A DNA stretch of 64,000 nt from Arhodomonas sp052060015 (GTDB taxonomy: Bacteria; Pseudomonadota; Gammaproteobacteria; Nitrococcales; Nitrococcaceae): assembly GCF_052060015.1 (NCBI RefSeq), contig NZ_JBPODZ010000002.1:297015-361014 (forward strand), given 5' to 3'. Under the pieces are notes generated by a model, which saw only the letters and a list, made by a program, of their open reading frames with translations, ran no database searches and was not told the origin of the DNA. Shown here in pieces: positions 18,753 to 28,804 of the stretch. Every line of letters starts with the position of its first letter. Positions within the stretch are counted from its first letter, which is position 1. Position numbers and translations under genes: made by a program.

Positions 18753-18839
18753 CGAGTTTCCCCCTCCAGTCAGGATCCGGCGGGCATCCGCCCCGCCGTG
18801 AACATGGCACCATCGCGGTAGTGTTACAAGCCGCCGACC

Positions 18840-20189
18840 TCATTCCCCGGCGACGGTCATCCCCTCCACCACCAGCGAGCCGGTGCGAATGCTGCCCCGG
18901 GTGTCCACATCCCGCCCCACGGCGGTGATGCGACGGAACATCTCCGCCAGATTGCCGGCAATGGTGATCTCCTCGACGGGATAGGCGATCTCCCCACCCT
19001 CGATCCAGAACCCGCTGGCACCGCGGGAATAGTCGCCGGTGACCGTGTTCACCCCCTGGCCCATGAGCTGGGTGACCAGCAATCCCTCGCCGACCTCCGC
19101 GATGAGCTCCTCCAGCGCCTTCTCGCCGGGGGCCACGGTGAGATTGTGCACCCCGCCCGCGTTACCCGTGGTCTGCATGCCGAGCTTGCGCGCCGAGTAG
19201 CTGGAGAGGACATAGCTGCGGAGGACACCGTCGGTGACCAGCTCCCGCTGCCGGGTCGCCACCCCCTCGGCGTCGAAGGGGGCACTGCCCAGGGCACCCG
19301 GGATATGGGGTTCCTCACGGATGGAGAAACCGGCGGGGAAGACCGGCCGATCCAGGTGATCCACCAGGAAGGAGGCACGGCGATAGAGGCTGCCGCCGGA
19401 GACCGCGCCCACGAAATGGCCAATGAGCCCGCGGGCGGTGGCCGGGTCGAAGATCACCGGCACCTCCCGGGTGGACAATCGCCGGGCCCCCAGGCGGGCC
19501 GCAGTGCGCCGACCGGCCTCGCGGCCCACCTCGGCGGCCGCCTGCAGCCACTCCGGGGCGCGGGCGGCGGTATACCAGAAGTCCCGCTGCATGGCATCGC
19601 CCTCGCGGCCCAGGACCACGCAGCTCAGGGCGTGCTGACTCGCCGGGAAGCCGCCGATGAAACCATGGCTGTTGCCGTAGACCCGTACCCCCTCGCCGGC
19701 GGAGACCTCGGCGCCCTCGGAGTTGGTCAGCCGTGGGTCCACGGCCAGCGCCGCGGCCTCGGTCTCCCGGGCCAGGGCAATGGCGTCCTCCGCGGAGATC
19801 CCCCAGGGGTGATACAGGTCCAGGTCCGGAACCTCGCCGGCCATGAGCTCGGCGTCGGCCAACCCGCTACAGGGGTCCTCGGAGGTGTGACGGGCGATCT
19901 CACAGGCCGCCGTGACGGCCTCGCGGATCGCCGCCGGGCTGTAGTCCGAGGAGCTGGCCTCCCCCTTGCGCTGGCCGAAGTACACGCCCACAGCGAGGCC
20001 GCGGTCACGCATGTGCTCCAGGGTGTCCACCTCTCCCTGGCGTACCTTCACGGACAGCCCCTGGCTGGCGCTCGCGGAAACCTCCGCGGCACTGGCGCCA
20101 CGCTGACGGGCGTCGGCCAGGGCCTGCTCCACCAGGGCGCTCAGCTCCGCCACCGCGGGCAGTGCTCGGGTGTCGTCGTTGCCGCTCAT
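18840..20189 (-). CDS. pmbA: Metalloprotease subunit PmbA (TldE)
   Basis: With TldD it forms a heterodimeric zinc protease that trims modified peptides such as microcin B17 and degrades unfolded peptides. The 449-residue protein has the TldE features DRGLAVGVYFGQRKGEASSSDYS, RVYGNSHGF and HNLTVAPGEKALEELI, and ends with ITIAGNLAEMFRRITAVGRDV. PmbA itself lacks the HExxxH zinc motif, as expected. I start at the ATG at 20189 with GGGAGG upstream. It lies 10 nt after tldD, so the two subunits are co-expressed. Confidence 0.95.
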   Translation of the reverse strand: MSGNDDTRALPAVAELSALVEQALADARQRGASAAEVSASASQGLSVKVRQGEVDTLEHMRDRGLAVGVYFGQRKGEASSSDYSPAAIREAVTAACEIARHTSEDPCSGLADAELMAGEVPDLDLYHPWGISAEDAIALARETEAAALAVDPRLTNSEGAEVSAGEGVRVYGNSHGFIGGFPASQHALSCVVLGREGDAMQRDFWYTAARAPEWLQAAAEVGREAGRRTAARLGARRLSTREVPVIFDPATARGLIGHFVGAVSGGSLYRRASFLVDHLDRPVFPAGFSIREEPHIPGALGSAPFDAEGVATRQRELVTDGVLRSYVLSSYSARKLGMQTTGNAGGVHNLTVAPGEKALEELIAEVGEGLLVTQLMGQGVNTVTGDYSRGASGFWIEGGEIAYPVEEITIAGNLAEMFRRITAVGRDVDTRGSIRTGSLVVEGMTVAGE

Positions 20190-20199
20190 TGCCTCCCCC

Positions 20200-21657
20200 C
20201 TATGCCTGGGTGCCGCCGACGGTGAGGGCATCCACCTTCAGCGTGGGCTGCCCCACCCCCACGGGGACACTCTGGCCGTCCTTGCCGCAGGTACCGATGC
20301 CGCCGTCGAGCTCGAGATCGTTGCCGACCATGGAGACCTTGGTGAGCACGTCCGGTCCGTTGCCGATGAGGGTGGCCCCCTTCACCGGCCGCGTGACCTG
20401 GCCGTGCTCGATGAGATAGGCCTCACTCGCCGAGAACACGAACTTGCCCGAGGTGATGTCCACCTGGCCGCCGCCGAAGTTCACCGCATAAAGGCCGCGT
20501 TCCACCGAGGCGATGATCTCACCGGGCTCGTGGGGGCCGGGGAGCATGTAGGTGTTGGTCATCCGCGGCATGGGCAGGTGGGCATAGGACTCCCGCCGGC
20601 CGTTGCCGGTGGGGGCCTCGCCCATGAGCCGGGCGTTGAGGCTGTCCTGCATGTAGCCGGTGAGGATCCCGCGCTCGATGAGGACGTTGTACTGGCTCGG
20701 GTTGCCCTCGTCATCGACGTTCAGCGAGCCGCGCCGCCCCGGCAGGGTGCCATCGTCCACCACGGTGCACAGCGGCGAGGCCACCCGCTCGCCGCGACGG
20801 CCGGCGAAGGCCGAGGTACCCTTGCGGTTGAAATCGCCCTCGAGGCCGTGACCCACCGCCTCGTGCAGCAGCACCCCCGGCCAGCCCGGCCCCAGGACCA
20901 CCGGCATGGTCCCCGCCGGCGCCTCCACCGCATCCAGCTTGAGCAGCGCCAGGCGTACCGCCTCCCGGGCATAACCCAGCGAGCGCTGGTCATCGGCGAA
21001 GAACTCGTAGCCGGTGCGGCCGCCGCCGCCGGCCATGCCACTCTCCCGGCGCTCGCCATCGCTGGCGAGGACGGTGACATTCAGCCGCACCAGGGGCCGC
21101 ACGTCGGCGGCCAGGCTGCCGTCGGCGGCGGCCACCAGCACCACATCGTGCACGCCGGAGAGATTGACGATGACCTGCTCCACGCGGGAGTCCTGGCGCC
21201 GGGCCTCGGCGTCCACCGAGCGCAGCAGCGCCACCTTGTCATCGGCGGAGAGGGTCTCCAGCGGGTTCAGCGGCTGGTAGAGGGCGCGCCCATCCCGCCG
21301 CTGCCAGGCCTGCAGCCGGCCCGACTGGCCCTGCCGGGCGATCGCCCGCGCCGCGCTGGAGGCCTCCAGCAGCGCTGGCATGGCGATCTCATCGGAGTAG
21401 GCGAAACCGGTCTGCTCGCCACTCATGGCACGCACGCCCACCCCCTGGTCGAGGTTGCGGCTGCCCTCCTTGATGATCCCGTCCTCCAGGGTCCAGCCCT
21501 CGTGACGGCGCTGCTGGAAGTACAGGTCCGCGGCGTCCACCCCGGGGCCCATGAGCTGGCCGAAGACCCGATCGAGGCCACCCTCGTCCAGCCCTGCCGG
21601 GGCCAGCAGGCAGTCCCGGGCGACCCCCAGGTTGCGCTCGCCGACATCGCTCGTCAT
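20200..21657 (-). CDS. tldD: Metalloprotease TldD
   Basis: Catalytic subunit of the TldD/TldE protease. The 485-residue protein carries the zinc-binding HEAVGHGLEGD (HExxxH) at roughly residue 264, with the third-ligand region in NFGGGQVDITSGKF and a C-terminal GIGTCGKDGQSVPVGVGQP typical of TldD. The ATG overlaps the stop of the nitrilase-like gene by 4 nt and has GGAGGTGA upstream. The partner gene pmbA follows directly, whereas in E. coli the two genes are unlinked. Confidence 0.96.
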   Translation of the reverse strand: MTSDVGERNLGVARDCLLAPAGLDEGGLDRVFGQLMGPGVDAADLYFQQRRHEGWTLEDGIIKEGSRNLDQGVGVRAMSGEQTGFAYSDEIAMPALLEASSAARAIARQGQSGRLQAWQRRDGRALYQPLNPLETLSADDKVALLRSVDAEARRQDSRVEQVIVNLSGVHDVVLVAAADGSLAADVRPLVRLNVTVLASDGERRESGMAGGGGRTGYEFFADDQRSLGYAREAVRLALLKLDAVEAPAGTMPVVLGPGWPGVLLHEAVGHGLEGDFNRKGTSAFAGRRGERVASPLCTVVDDGTLPGRRGSLNVDDEGNPSQYNVLIERGILTGYMQDSLNARLMGEAPTGNGRRESYAHLPMPRMTNTYMLPGPHEPGEIIASVERGLYAVNFGGGQVDITSGKFVFSASEAYLIEHGQVTRPVKGATLIGNGPDVLTKVSMVGNDLELDGGIGTCGKDGQSVPVGVGQPTLKVDALTVGGTQA

Positions 21658-22493
21658 CGCTCACCTCCATTCGCGTATACCGTGCCCCGACGGTGCTGCA
21701 ACGCCGGTACTCGCTGCCGCGCCTGCGCCACCGCGGCCGCATCCACCACCGCCGTCCAGGCACCCGGCCCGTCGCCCTCGGCGACGGGTGTACCCCAGGG
21801 GTCGACGATCAGGCTGTGCCCCCAGGTGCGCCGTCCGCCCGGATGCTCGCCGACCTGCCCCGGCGCCAGCAGCCAGAGCCCGTTCTCGATCGCCCGCGCC
21901 CGGACCAGGACCTCCCAGTGGGCCCGGCCGGTGGGCACCGTGAACGCCGACGGCAACGCTACAGCGACGCACCCCTTGTCGGCGAGTGCCCGAAACAACT
22001 CGGGGAAACGGATATCGTAACAGACCGCCAGGCCGAGCCTGCCGATGGGCGTGTCCACCACTGCCACCGCCTGACCGGGGGCGAAGGTGTCCGACTCGCG
22101 GTAGCCCTCACCGGCGGCCACCTCGGCGTCGAACAGGTGGATCTTATCGTAACGCCCACGCCGCGCCCCGGCGCCGTCGAAGACCAGCGAGGCCGCATGG
22201 ACCTTGTCGCCGCCCTGCGCCCACAGGGGGATGGTGCCGCCCACCAGCCACACGCCGTGACGTGCCGCCGTCTGCGCCAGCCAGCGCTGGATCGGCCCCT
22301 CTCCGTCGGCCTCCGCCACCGCGAACTTCGCGCGCGGATCGGCAGCGAGGAAGGCGAAGTTCTCCGGCAGCACCACCAGCGCCGCGCCCTCGGCGGCGGC
22401 AGCGCGGACCGCGTCGGCGGCGAAATCCAGGTTGGCGGAGACCTGGTCGCCGGAGGTCATCTCGATGACCGCCACGGTCGCTTCAGCGTGCAT
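21654..22493 (-). CDS. Carbon-nitrogen hydrolase (Nit2/NitA type, deaminated glutathione amidase-like)
   Basis: A 279-residue nitrilase-superfamily amidase with the complete Glu-Lys-Cys triad: LVVLPENFAFLA, GRYDKIHLFD and LAVCYDIRFPELFR. The PENFAF and YDKIHLFD forms match the Nit1/Nit2-like clade that repairs deaminated glutathione or omega-amides. It overlaps yhdP by 11 nt and tldD by 4 nt. The rng-yhdP-nit-tldD order is widely conserved in gammaproteobacteria, although no direct functional link is known. Confidence 0.9.
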   Translation of the reverse strand: MHAEATVAVIEMTSGDQVSANLDFAADAVRAAAAEGAALVVLPENFAFLAADPRAKFAVAEADGEGPIQRWLAQTAARHGVWLVGGTIPLWAQGGDKVHAASLVFDGAGARRGRYDKIHLFDAEVAAGEGYRESDTFAPGQAVAVVDTPIGRLGLAVCYDIRFPELFRALADKGCVAVALPSAFTVPTGRAHWEVLVRARAIENGLWLLAPGQVGEHPGGRRTWGHSLIVDPWGTPVAEGDGPGAWTAVVDAAAVAQARQRVPALQHRRGTVYANGGER

Positions 22494-25400
22494 TCATCCC
22501 GGGCCTCCCGCCCCTGAGCCCATTGTCGTCCCCGTCGCCGCGCTCGATCTTCACCGGTTCCACCTTGGGGTCCTCAAAGGGCCCGGTCACCCGATACTGA
22601 TAGCGGTTGATGCGGTCCATCTGCTCGCCGAATACCCGCTGCGCGAGAAACATCAGTATCGCCGTCTGTGGCCCCCCGGCGAGCCCGCCGATCACCGGCA
22701 GCGCTGAGGAGACCCCCGGCGTGACGGTGACCGTCTGATCCAGGGTCTGCTCCACCAGGTTCACCGGCCCCGCGATTACGATGCGCCCGGCGGGGCCCTC
22801 CAGGAAGAACTCGTCCGGCTCCAGGATGCCGTCGGCGAGCTCGAAACGGCCCTCCACGCGGTCGACCGCGAGGCCCTCGTCAGTGACGTCCGAGAAGTCC
22901 AGCAACAGTCGCCGCGGCAGCAGGGGCAGGCTGAACAGCCCCAGCACCCGCCCCGCCCCAGGCTCCACCGAGGGCACCACGCTGTCGGTGACCGTGAACG
23001 ACAGGCGCCCGTCCGTGGCCGCGAGCTCGGGGGCGGTGAGCCGGCCCGGCCAGGACACGGTGGCATCGAGCTCGCCGACGCCCCCCTCGAGTACCCCCTC
23101 GTAGCCGAACCGCCCCAGGGCCGCGCCGACGTCACGGCTGCTGGCCTCCAGGTCCAGGCGCACCCCCTCGCCGTCCGCCTCGCCGCTGGCCGAGAGTTCC
23201 AGGACATCATTTTCGACCATCAGCTGTTGCAGCCGGTTCCGCACCCCGGCCGCCCGGAGCTCCACCGCGATCCGGCCGAGCACGCGCTCGTCGATCACCA
23301 TCTCCCCGACCTCGAAGGACAGCGCCGGCAGCGCGCGAAGGGCGGTATCCGGATCCGGTGCGTCCGCGTCATCCCGACGGCGGAGCCGCAGGTGCGCGAG
23401 CCGCGCCTCCAGGCGTCCGCTGTCGACAGCACTGAGCTCGCCGGCGATGGCCTCCCCCGACAGCCGGGCCCGCCAGCCGTCCCCGTCCACGCGGGCGGAG
23501 AGATCCACCTCGCCGGCCCCGAACCCCCCGGCGACCACGCTCCCGAGCGTGAGGTCGGCGGTGAGCGGCAACGGCATCACCCCGGCACCGATATCCCCGC
23601 GAAGCCCTGCCAGCCGCAGGACCCCTAGCCGTCCGGTGATCCGGGTACCGGCGGACGGCAGCGCCGGTGCCTCCCCGCCGCCGAGGCCCACCGCCACCGC
23701 GGAGAGTTCCCCGGCGTCATCGAGGCGCAGCCGCGCGTCCAACGCGTCACCGAGCCGGATTTCGACGGGTTGCGAGGGGCCATCGCCGTCGAGGAGGGCA
23801 TGGATATCCAGCGCTCGCGGCTGCTCCGCGTCCTTGCCCAGGGGGGGCGGTGCCGCGACGGCGACCCCGCGCAAATCGGAGCGGATGGCCACGCGTACCG
23901 GCCCTTCGCCCCCCCGCGGCGGAAAACCGGGGCTGTCCACCGAGACCGTCCAGTCCGCCGTTCCGGGGGCCAGGCCGTCGATGCCCTCCCGCCCGGGCAG
24001 CAGGTCCGCAGGGGCCGCCCGCAGGCGGGTGTCCACCAGGACGCGCGTGCCGTCGCCGCTGTCGACGGTCCGGGCACGGCTCTCCCAGGCCTCGCCGGCG
24101 AAGCGCCCGCGCAGGGCCTCCCAGGAGAGGCCGCGCTCACTGAACTCGATACGCCCCGTAACGGCGGAGAACCGGTGGGACCGGTCGGCCAGGGTGACCA
24201 GCGCGTCGTCAAGATCGACCGCCCCGCGGACCTCGACCGCCTCGGGGTCGCCCAACGGGAAGGCCACACCCAGGGACAGCTCGATGCGATCGTCCACCCG
24301 CAGGGCGTCCAGGATGGGCGGCGCGCGGCGGGTGATCGGGGCGGCGCGGAGGAAGGCCAGACCGTCCGCCGCCGGCCCCTCGGCCTCCAGATCCAGACGC
24401 AGTTCCGCGCCCTTGCCCATGCGCGGGATCTCCGCGGTACCCGCGATCAGGCGGGCATCCCGGTAGCGCGCGGCATCGGCGCGGACGAGCATGCGCTCAT
24501 TCTCGAACAGCAGATCGGCGCTGCCACGCACCTGCGGCCATTCCGGGTGGAAGCTGAAGGTGACGTCCTCAACGCGGGCGTCCACCCGGAACAGGCCGGC
24601 GCCGCCGCGGAACGGAAAGGCCGACAGGTCCCCGTAGAAGCGGACATCCGTTCGCGGGGCACGACCGCCGGCGAAGGCCTGATCCAACCAATCCACCAGC
24701 TTGTCCTCCATGATGCCGGCGGGCAGGTATCGGGGGACCCGTGCCCCTTCACCATCACGGAGCCGGGCGGAGAAGTCCAGAAAGGGGCCTTTGGCGCCCC
24801 CCAGCCAGAGGGCGGCACCCCCGGTCAGCTCACCGTCCGCGGACTGCCAGTGAAGCTCCGGCAGGTGGATGCGCCAGCGCCCGTCGTCGCGATGGCGCCA
24901 GCGCCCGGCAACGGAGAGCTCATCGAAGGGCAGCGCCTCCCGGAACAGGGCCGGTTGCTCGAGGGCACCGTCCACCGCCCGTAGGCGCAGGCGCCCGCCA
25001 CGGTCGGCGGCCACCACCTCGCCCGCCAGCCCACTGATACCCGGCCGGGTGCCCTTCGAGGACACCGCCATGCCGGACAACGCGGCCTCGACACGCCAGT
25101 CGTCGCCGGCAAGGCCGGCACGCAACCCCGTCACCGTCCCGGCGCCCTCCAGGGCCTCGAGCACCTGCCGCCCCCCCTCCGGCAGGGCCGGCACCGCAAG
25201 GGCCAGCGCCCGCAGGGGGGCCACACGGAGTCGGGGGGCGGCAAACCGCCACGCATCCGCGTCACGGGCCAGCACCGCGGCATCGACGCGGCCCTGGTCG
25301 CCGACGGCCGCCCAGCGCCAGTCCCGGAGGTTTAGCCGCCACCCCTCGGGGGTCGGCCGCCACTCGCCCTTCCCGGCCAGTGCGTCCAAGGTGACGCCGT

Positions 25401-26208
25401 GGAGCCGAAGATCGCGGCCGGCCAGCTCGCCCTGGACGTCGCTCAACCGGCCGCCCGCCCGGCGCGACCACAACCGGAGGTCCGCCTCTCCGGCGAGGCC
25501 CTCCGGGCGCAGACCCGCCGGCAACCAGTCCCCGAGCACCGGCAGGCGGACACTGCGCGCGTTGAGGTGGCCGCGACCGTCCGCGCCATCCGTGCTCCCG
25601 CGATAGGCAAGCCGGACCGTACCCTCGGCGACCCCCGGGGCGTCGCCCTCGGCGGCCACCTCCACCTCACCGCCACCATGCACCAATTCCGCCCGCACCC
25701 CGGTGAGGACCACGGCCCGCAAGCCGGTGGGATCCACCAGGCGCACCACCCCGTCACGCAGGGTCAGGCGCTCCGGCAACAGCGCCAAAGGCACCGTGCC
25801 CAGGTCCATGGCCGCCGGCAGCAGCCCCCGACCCGGCTCGCGGATCAGGGTCAGGGCGCTACCCTCGGCAATGAGGCGGCGGGTACGCAGCCCCCCGCTC
25901 CACAGGGACTCCCACGGACTCACGGTGACGGTGACCGCCGGAAGGCTCAGGCTGGTGTCCCCCCTGCCGACGCTCACCCCGGTGAAGCGCAGCTCCGGGA
26001 TCCAGCCCCGCATCCGCCCGCTCGCCCCCTCCACCCGCACCGGTTCCCCGATGGCCTCGGTCGCCAGGGACTCGATCACCGGTACGAACCGGTCCGCATG
26101 GGCCACCGCCAGGCGCAGGCCCAGCCCGGCCGCGGCGACGAGGGCGAGGGCTGCGGCAAGGGTGTAGAGCAGGAGGCTTGTCAGGCGAGTCGATCGAGCG
26201 GTTTCCAC
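22483..26208 (-). CDS. yhdP: YhdP family AsmA-like envelope protein (phospholipid transport)
   Basis: A 1241-residue protein with one N-terminal membrane helix (about residues 10-32, LLLYTLAAALALVAAAGLGL) and a very long periplasmic beta-rich body. YhdP of E. coli is an AsmA-like bridge-forming protein that moves phospholipids to the outer membrane. The C-terminal AsmA_2-like region is clear: GRIVIAGPVNLVEQTLDQTVTVTP, GGLAGGPQTAILMFLAQRVFG and YQYRVTGPFEDPKVE. Length is near the family norm (about 1260). The start is GTG, 11 nt after the rng stop and without a visible ribosome site, so translational coupling to rng is likely. Confidence 0.92.
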   Translation of the reverse strand: METARSTRLTSLLLYTLAAALALVAAAGLGLRLAVAHADRFVPVIESLATEAIGEPVRVEGASGRMRGWIPELRFTGVSVGRGDTSLSLPAVTVTVSPWESLWSGGLRTRRLIAEGSALTLIREPGRGLLPAAMDLGTVPLALLPERLTLRDGVVRLVDPTGLRAVVLTGVRAELVHGGGEVEVAAEGDAPGVAEGTVRLAYRGSTDGADGRGHLNARSVRLPVLGDWLPAGLRPEGLAGEADLRLWSRRAGGRLSDVQGELAGRDLRLHGVTLDALAGKGEWRPTPEGWRLNLRDWRWAAVGDQGRVDAAVLARDADAWRFAAPRLRVAPLRALALAVPALPEGGRQVLEALEGAGTVTGLRAGLAGDDWRVEAALSGMAVSSKGTRPGISGLAGEVVAADRGGRLRLRAVDGALEQPALFREALPFDELSVAGRWRHRDDGRWRIHLPELHWQSADGELTGGAALWLGGAKGPFLDFSARLRDGEGARVPRYLPAGIMEDKLVDWLDQAFAGGRAPRTDVRFYGDLSAFPFRGGAGLFRVDARVEDVTFSFHPEWPQVRGSADLLFENERMLVRADAARYRDARLIAGTAEIPRMGKGAELRLDLEAEGPAADGLAFLRAAPITRRAPPILDALRVDDRIELSLGVAFPLGDPEAVEVRGAVDLDDALVTLADRSHRFSAVTGRIEFSERGLSWEALRGRFAGEAWESRARTVDSGDGTRVLVDTRLRAAPADLLPGREGIDGLAPGTADWTVSVDSPGFPPRGGEGPVRVAIRSDLRGVAVAAPPPLGKDAEQPRALDIHALLDGDGPSQPVEIRLGDALDARLRLDDAGELSAVAVGLGGGEAPALPSAGTRITGRLGVLRLAGLRGDIGAGVMPLPLTADLTLGSVVAGGFGAGEVDLSARVDGDGWRARLSGEAIAGELSAVDSGRLEARLAHLRLRRRDDADAPDPDTALRALPALSFEVGEMVIDERVLGRIAVELRAAGVRNRLQQLMVENDVLELSASGEADGEGVRLDLEASSRDVGAALGRFGYEGVLEGGVGELDATVSWPGRLTAPELAATDGRLSFTVTDSVVPSVEPGAGRVLGLFSLPLLPRRLLLDFSDVTDEGLAVDRVEGRFELADGILEPDEFFLEGPAGRIVIAGPVNLVEQTLDQTVTVTPGVSSALPVIGGLAGGPQTAILMFLAQRVFGEQMDRINRYQYRVTGPFEDPKVEPVKIERGDGDDNGLRGGRPGMNAR

Positions 26209-26219
26209 GAGCGGGGCGG

Positions 26220-27668
26220 TTACATCAGGACGACGTCGAACTGCTCCTGGGTATAGAGCGGCTCGGCCTGGAACTCGATGGGACGGCCGATGAATTCCTC
26301 CAGCTCGGCGAAGCTGTCGCTCTCCTCATCGAGCATACGGTCCACCACCTCCTGGGCGGCGAGGACCAGCAGTCGCTGGGCATCGAACTGCCGGGCCTCG
26401 CGCATGATCTCGCGGGCGATGTCGTAGCATACCGTCTCCGCGCTCTTAAGCGTGCCCCGTCCGTCGCAGGTGGGGCAGGGCTCGCAGAGTAGGTGTTCCA
26501 GGGACTCGCGGGTGCGCTTGCGCGTCATCTCCACCAGGCCCAGGGCCGAGACCCCGCTGATCTGGGTCTTGGCGTGGTCGCGCTCCAGGGCCTTCTCGAA
26601 CGCGCGCAGCACCTGGCGCTTGTGCTCCGCCTCCTCCATGTCGATGAAGTCGATGATGATGATGCCGCCGAGGTTGCGCAGGCGCACCTGCCGGGCGATG
26701 GCCTGGGCCGCCTCCAGGTTGGTCTTGAATATGGTTTCCTCGAGGGTGCGGTGGCCGACGTAGCCACCGGTGTTCACATCGATGGTGGTCATCGCCTCGG
26801 TCTGGTCGATGATGAGATAGCCGCCGGATTTCAGCGGCACGCGCCGATCCAGTGCCTTCTGGATCTCGTCCTCGAGGCCGTAGAGATCGAAGATGGGGCG
26901 CTCGCCGGGGTAGTACTCCACGTGGGGGGCGATGTCGGGGAGATACTGGCGCGCGAACTCCAGGACCTTTTCGTAGTTCTCCCGGGAATCCACCCGCACC
27001 CGCTCCACCTGATCCACCACCAGGTCCCGCAGGGCCCGCAAGACCAGCGGCAGATCGCCATGGACCAGGGTCCCCGGCTGGGCGGCGGCGGCGCGCAGGC
27101 GGATCGAGCGCCACAGCCGGCAGAGGAAGTCGAAGTCCCGCTCCAGGATGGCCTCGCTGACGCCCTCGGCGGCGGTACGGAGTATAACGCCGGCGCCATC
27201 ACTGCAGTCGGCGACGAACGCCTCACCGATGCCGCGCAACCGGGCACGCTCGTCCTCGTCCTCGATACGTGTGGAGATCCCCACGGTGGGGTTGCCCGGC
27301 AGCAGCACCATGAATCGCGAGGGCAGGGTGATATGGGTGGTCAGGCGCGCACCCTTGGTGCCCATGGGGTCCTTGATGACCTGCACCAGCACCGCCTGCT
27401 GCTCCTTGACCAGCCGGGCGATATCCGGCACGCCGGGAGCCGGCTCCAGGGCCTCGTCGGTGGCGGCGATGTCCGAGGCATGGAGGAAAGCGGTACGCTC
27501 GAGCCCCGCATCGATGAAGGCGGCCTGCATCCCCGGAAGGACCCGGCAGACCTGGCCCTTGTAGATATTGCCCACCAGGCCGCGCCGGCGGGCCCGCTCG
27601 ATGTGGATCTCCTGAACGGCACCGTTCTCCACCAGCGCCACCCGCGTCTCCCTCGGGGTGACGTTCAT
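26220..27668 (-). CDS. rng: Ribonuclease G
   Basis: Endoribonuclease that matures the 16S rRNA 5' end and degrades mRNA. The 482-residue protein has an N-terminal S1 domain (GLVGNIYKGQVCRVLPGMQAAFIDAG), the catalytic DNase I-like region with TIDVNTGGYVGHRTLEETIFKTN and GGIIIIDFIDME (metal-binding Asp), and the Zn-link CEPCPTCDGRG. Length matches RNase G, not the longer RNase E. The ATG at 27668 has AGGAGA upstream. It follows maf by 14 nt, the conserved maf-rng-yhdP order. Confidence 0.97.
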   Translation of the reverse strand: MNVTPRETRVALVENGAVQEIHIERARRRGLVGNIYKGQVCRVLPGMQAAFIDAGLERTAFLHASDIAATDEALEPAPGVPDIARLVKEQQAVLVQVIKDPMGTKGARLTTHITLPSRFMVLLPGNPTVGISTRIEDEDERARLRGIGEAFVADCSDGAGVILRTAAEGVSEAILERDFDFLCRLWRSIRLRAAAAQPGTLVHGDLPLVLRALRDLVVDQVERVRVDSRENYEKVLEFARQYLPDIAPHVEYYPGERPIFDLYGLEDEIQKALDRRVPLKSGGYLIIDQTEAMTTIDVNTGGYVGHRTLEETIFKTNLEAAQAIARQVRLRNLGGIIIIDFIDMEEAEHKRQVLRAFEKALERDHAKTQISGVSALGLVEMTRKRTRESLEHLLCEPCPTCDGRGTLKSAETVCYDIAREIMREARQFDAQRLLVLAAQEVVDRMLDEESDSFAELEEFIGRPIEFQAEPLYTQEQFDVVLM

Positions 27669-27682
27669 CAGGATCTCCTGGG

Positions 27683-28291
27683 TCACGCGCGACGCCAGCC
27701 GGAGAGGAAGTCGATGCCGAATTCCCCGAGCAGCTCCCCCGTCTCGAACAGCGGCAGTCCCATGACCCCGGAGTAGCTGCCGTCGAGGTGTTCGACGAAC
27801 ACCGCTCCCCGCCCCTGTATGGCGTACGCACCGGCCTTGTCCGCCGGCTCGCCGCTCGCCCAATAGGCCTCGCGCTCGTCTTCGCTGAGTGCCCGCAGGG
27901 TGACATGGGTCACCGACAAGCGGGTCGCCTCCTCGTAGCTGTCCACCATGGCCACGCCGGTGAGCACCCGATGGCTCTGGCCGCCGAGGCGCTCGAGCAT
28001 CTGCATGGCCTCGGCCTGATCCCGGGGCTTTCCGAAGGCCTCGTCGTCGAGCACCACCATGGTGTCCGCACCGAGCACCGGCGCATCCCGCGGCGAGGCG
28101 GCCAGCCCGGCCCGGGCCTTCTCCAGGGCAAGGCGGATGACAAAAACCTCCGGGCTCTCACCCGGCTCCATGGTCTCGTCCACCGACTGCTCGACGTTGC
28201 GGAAACGCACGCCGAGCTGCTCGAGGAGCTCGCGGCGGCGCGGCGACTCGGAGGCCAGGTAGATGTCGACGCCATTCGAGTGAGAGTCCAT
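27683..28291 (-). CDS. maf: Maf/YhdE nucleoside triphosphate pyrophosphatase
   Basis: House-cleaning pyrophosphatase hydrolysing dTTP/UTP or modified nucleotides. The 202-residue protein begins with the Maf signature IYLASESPRRRELLEQLGVRF. It continues with ALEKARAGL, VLGADTMVVLDDEAFGKPRD, SHRVLTGVAM and the C-terminal GAYAIQGRGAVFVEHLDGSYSGVMGLPL. The DTMV and KAGAYAIQG forms fit the dTTPase/UTPase (YhdE) subgroup. It lies immediately upstream of rng, as in E. coli. Confidence 0.95.
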   Translation of the reverse strand: MDSHSNGVDIYLASESPRRRELLEQLGVRFRNVEQSVDETMEPGESPEVFVIRLALEKARAGLAASPRDAPVLGADTMVVLDDEAFGKPRDQAEAMQMLERLGGQSHRVLTGVAMVDSYEEATRLSVTHVTLRALSEDEREAYWASGEPADKAGAYAIQGRGAVFVEHLDGSYSGVMGLPLFETGELLGEFGIDFLSGWRRA

Positions 28292-28318
28292 ACCCCTTCC
28301 TCGCGGGTGATCGCTGTT

Positions 28319-28786
28319 TCAGTTTCGATGATAGGGATGATTCCGGAGCACCGTCCAGGCACGGTAGAGCTGCTCGGCGAGGAGCACCCGCACCAGCATG
28401 TGCGGAAAGGTCAGCGGCGACAGGGACCAGACCCACTCCGCGCGGGCCCGGCAATCACGGTGCAGGCCGTCCGCGCCGCCGATGAGGAAGGCCATGTCGT
28501 CGCCGGCCATCATCCAGTCCGACAGGCGCGCGGCGAGCTTGTCGGTGGTCACGCTGGCCCCGCCCTCGTCCAGGGCCACCACCCGCGCGCCGGCGGCAGC
28601 GGCCAGCAGGCGCTCGCCCTCCTCCGCCATCGCCCGGGCAACATCACCGCCACGGCGGGCGTTGCTGGCGGGGATCTCCCGTAACTCCACCGGCAGCTCC
28701 CGGGGCATGCGGTCGGTGAAGGTCTGCACCCCCTCGGCGACCCATCCGGGCATCCGTTGGCCGACGGCGAGCATTCGCAGCCTCAT
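28319..28786 (-). CDS. rlmH: 23S rRNA (pseudouridine1915-N3)-methyltransferase
   Basis: SPOUT-class methyltransferase modifying pseudouridine 1915 in the 70S ribosome. It has 155 residues, the same length as E. coli RlmH. Signatures are ARVVALDEGGASVTTDKLA, MAFLIGGADGL (SAM-binding knot) and the C-terminal SLSPLTFPHMLVRVLLAEQLYRAWTVLRNHPYHRN. It sits between rsfS (18-nt gap) and maf, the usual order after nadD. Confidence 0.97.
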   Translation of the reverse strand: MRLRMLAVGQRMPGWVAEGVQTFTDRMPRELPVELREIPASNARRGGDVARAMAEEGERLLAAAAGARVVALDEGGASVTTDKLAARLSDWMMAGDDMAFLIGGADGLHRDCRARAEWVWSLSPLTFPHMLVRVLLAEQLYRAWTVLRNHPYHRN

Positions 28787-28804
28787 ACCACGCCCCGCCG
28801 GCGC

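Noticed and set aside
20170..22020. 616-codon plus-strand frame opposite tldD and the nitrilase-like gene
   Set aside because: Shadow of two well-supported minus-strand genes; no motif or ribosome site.
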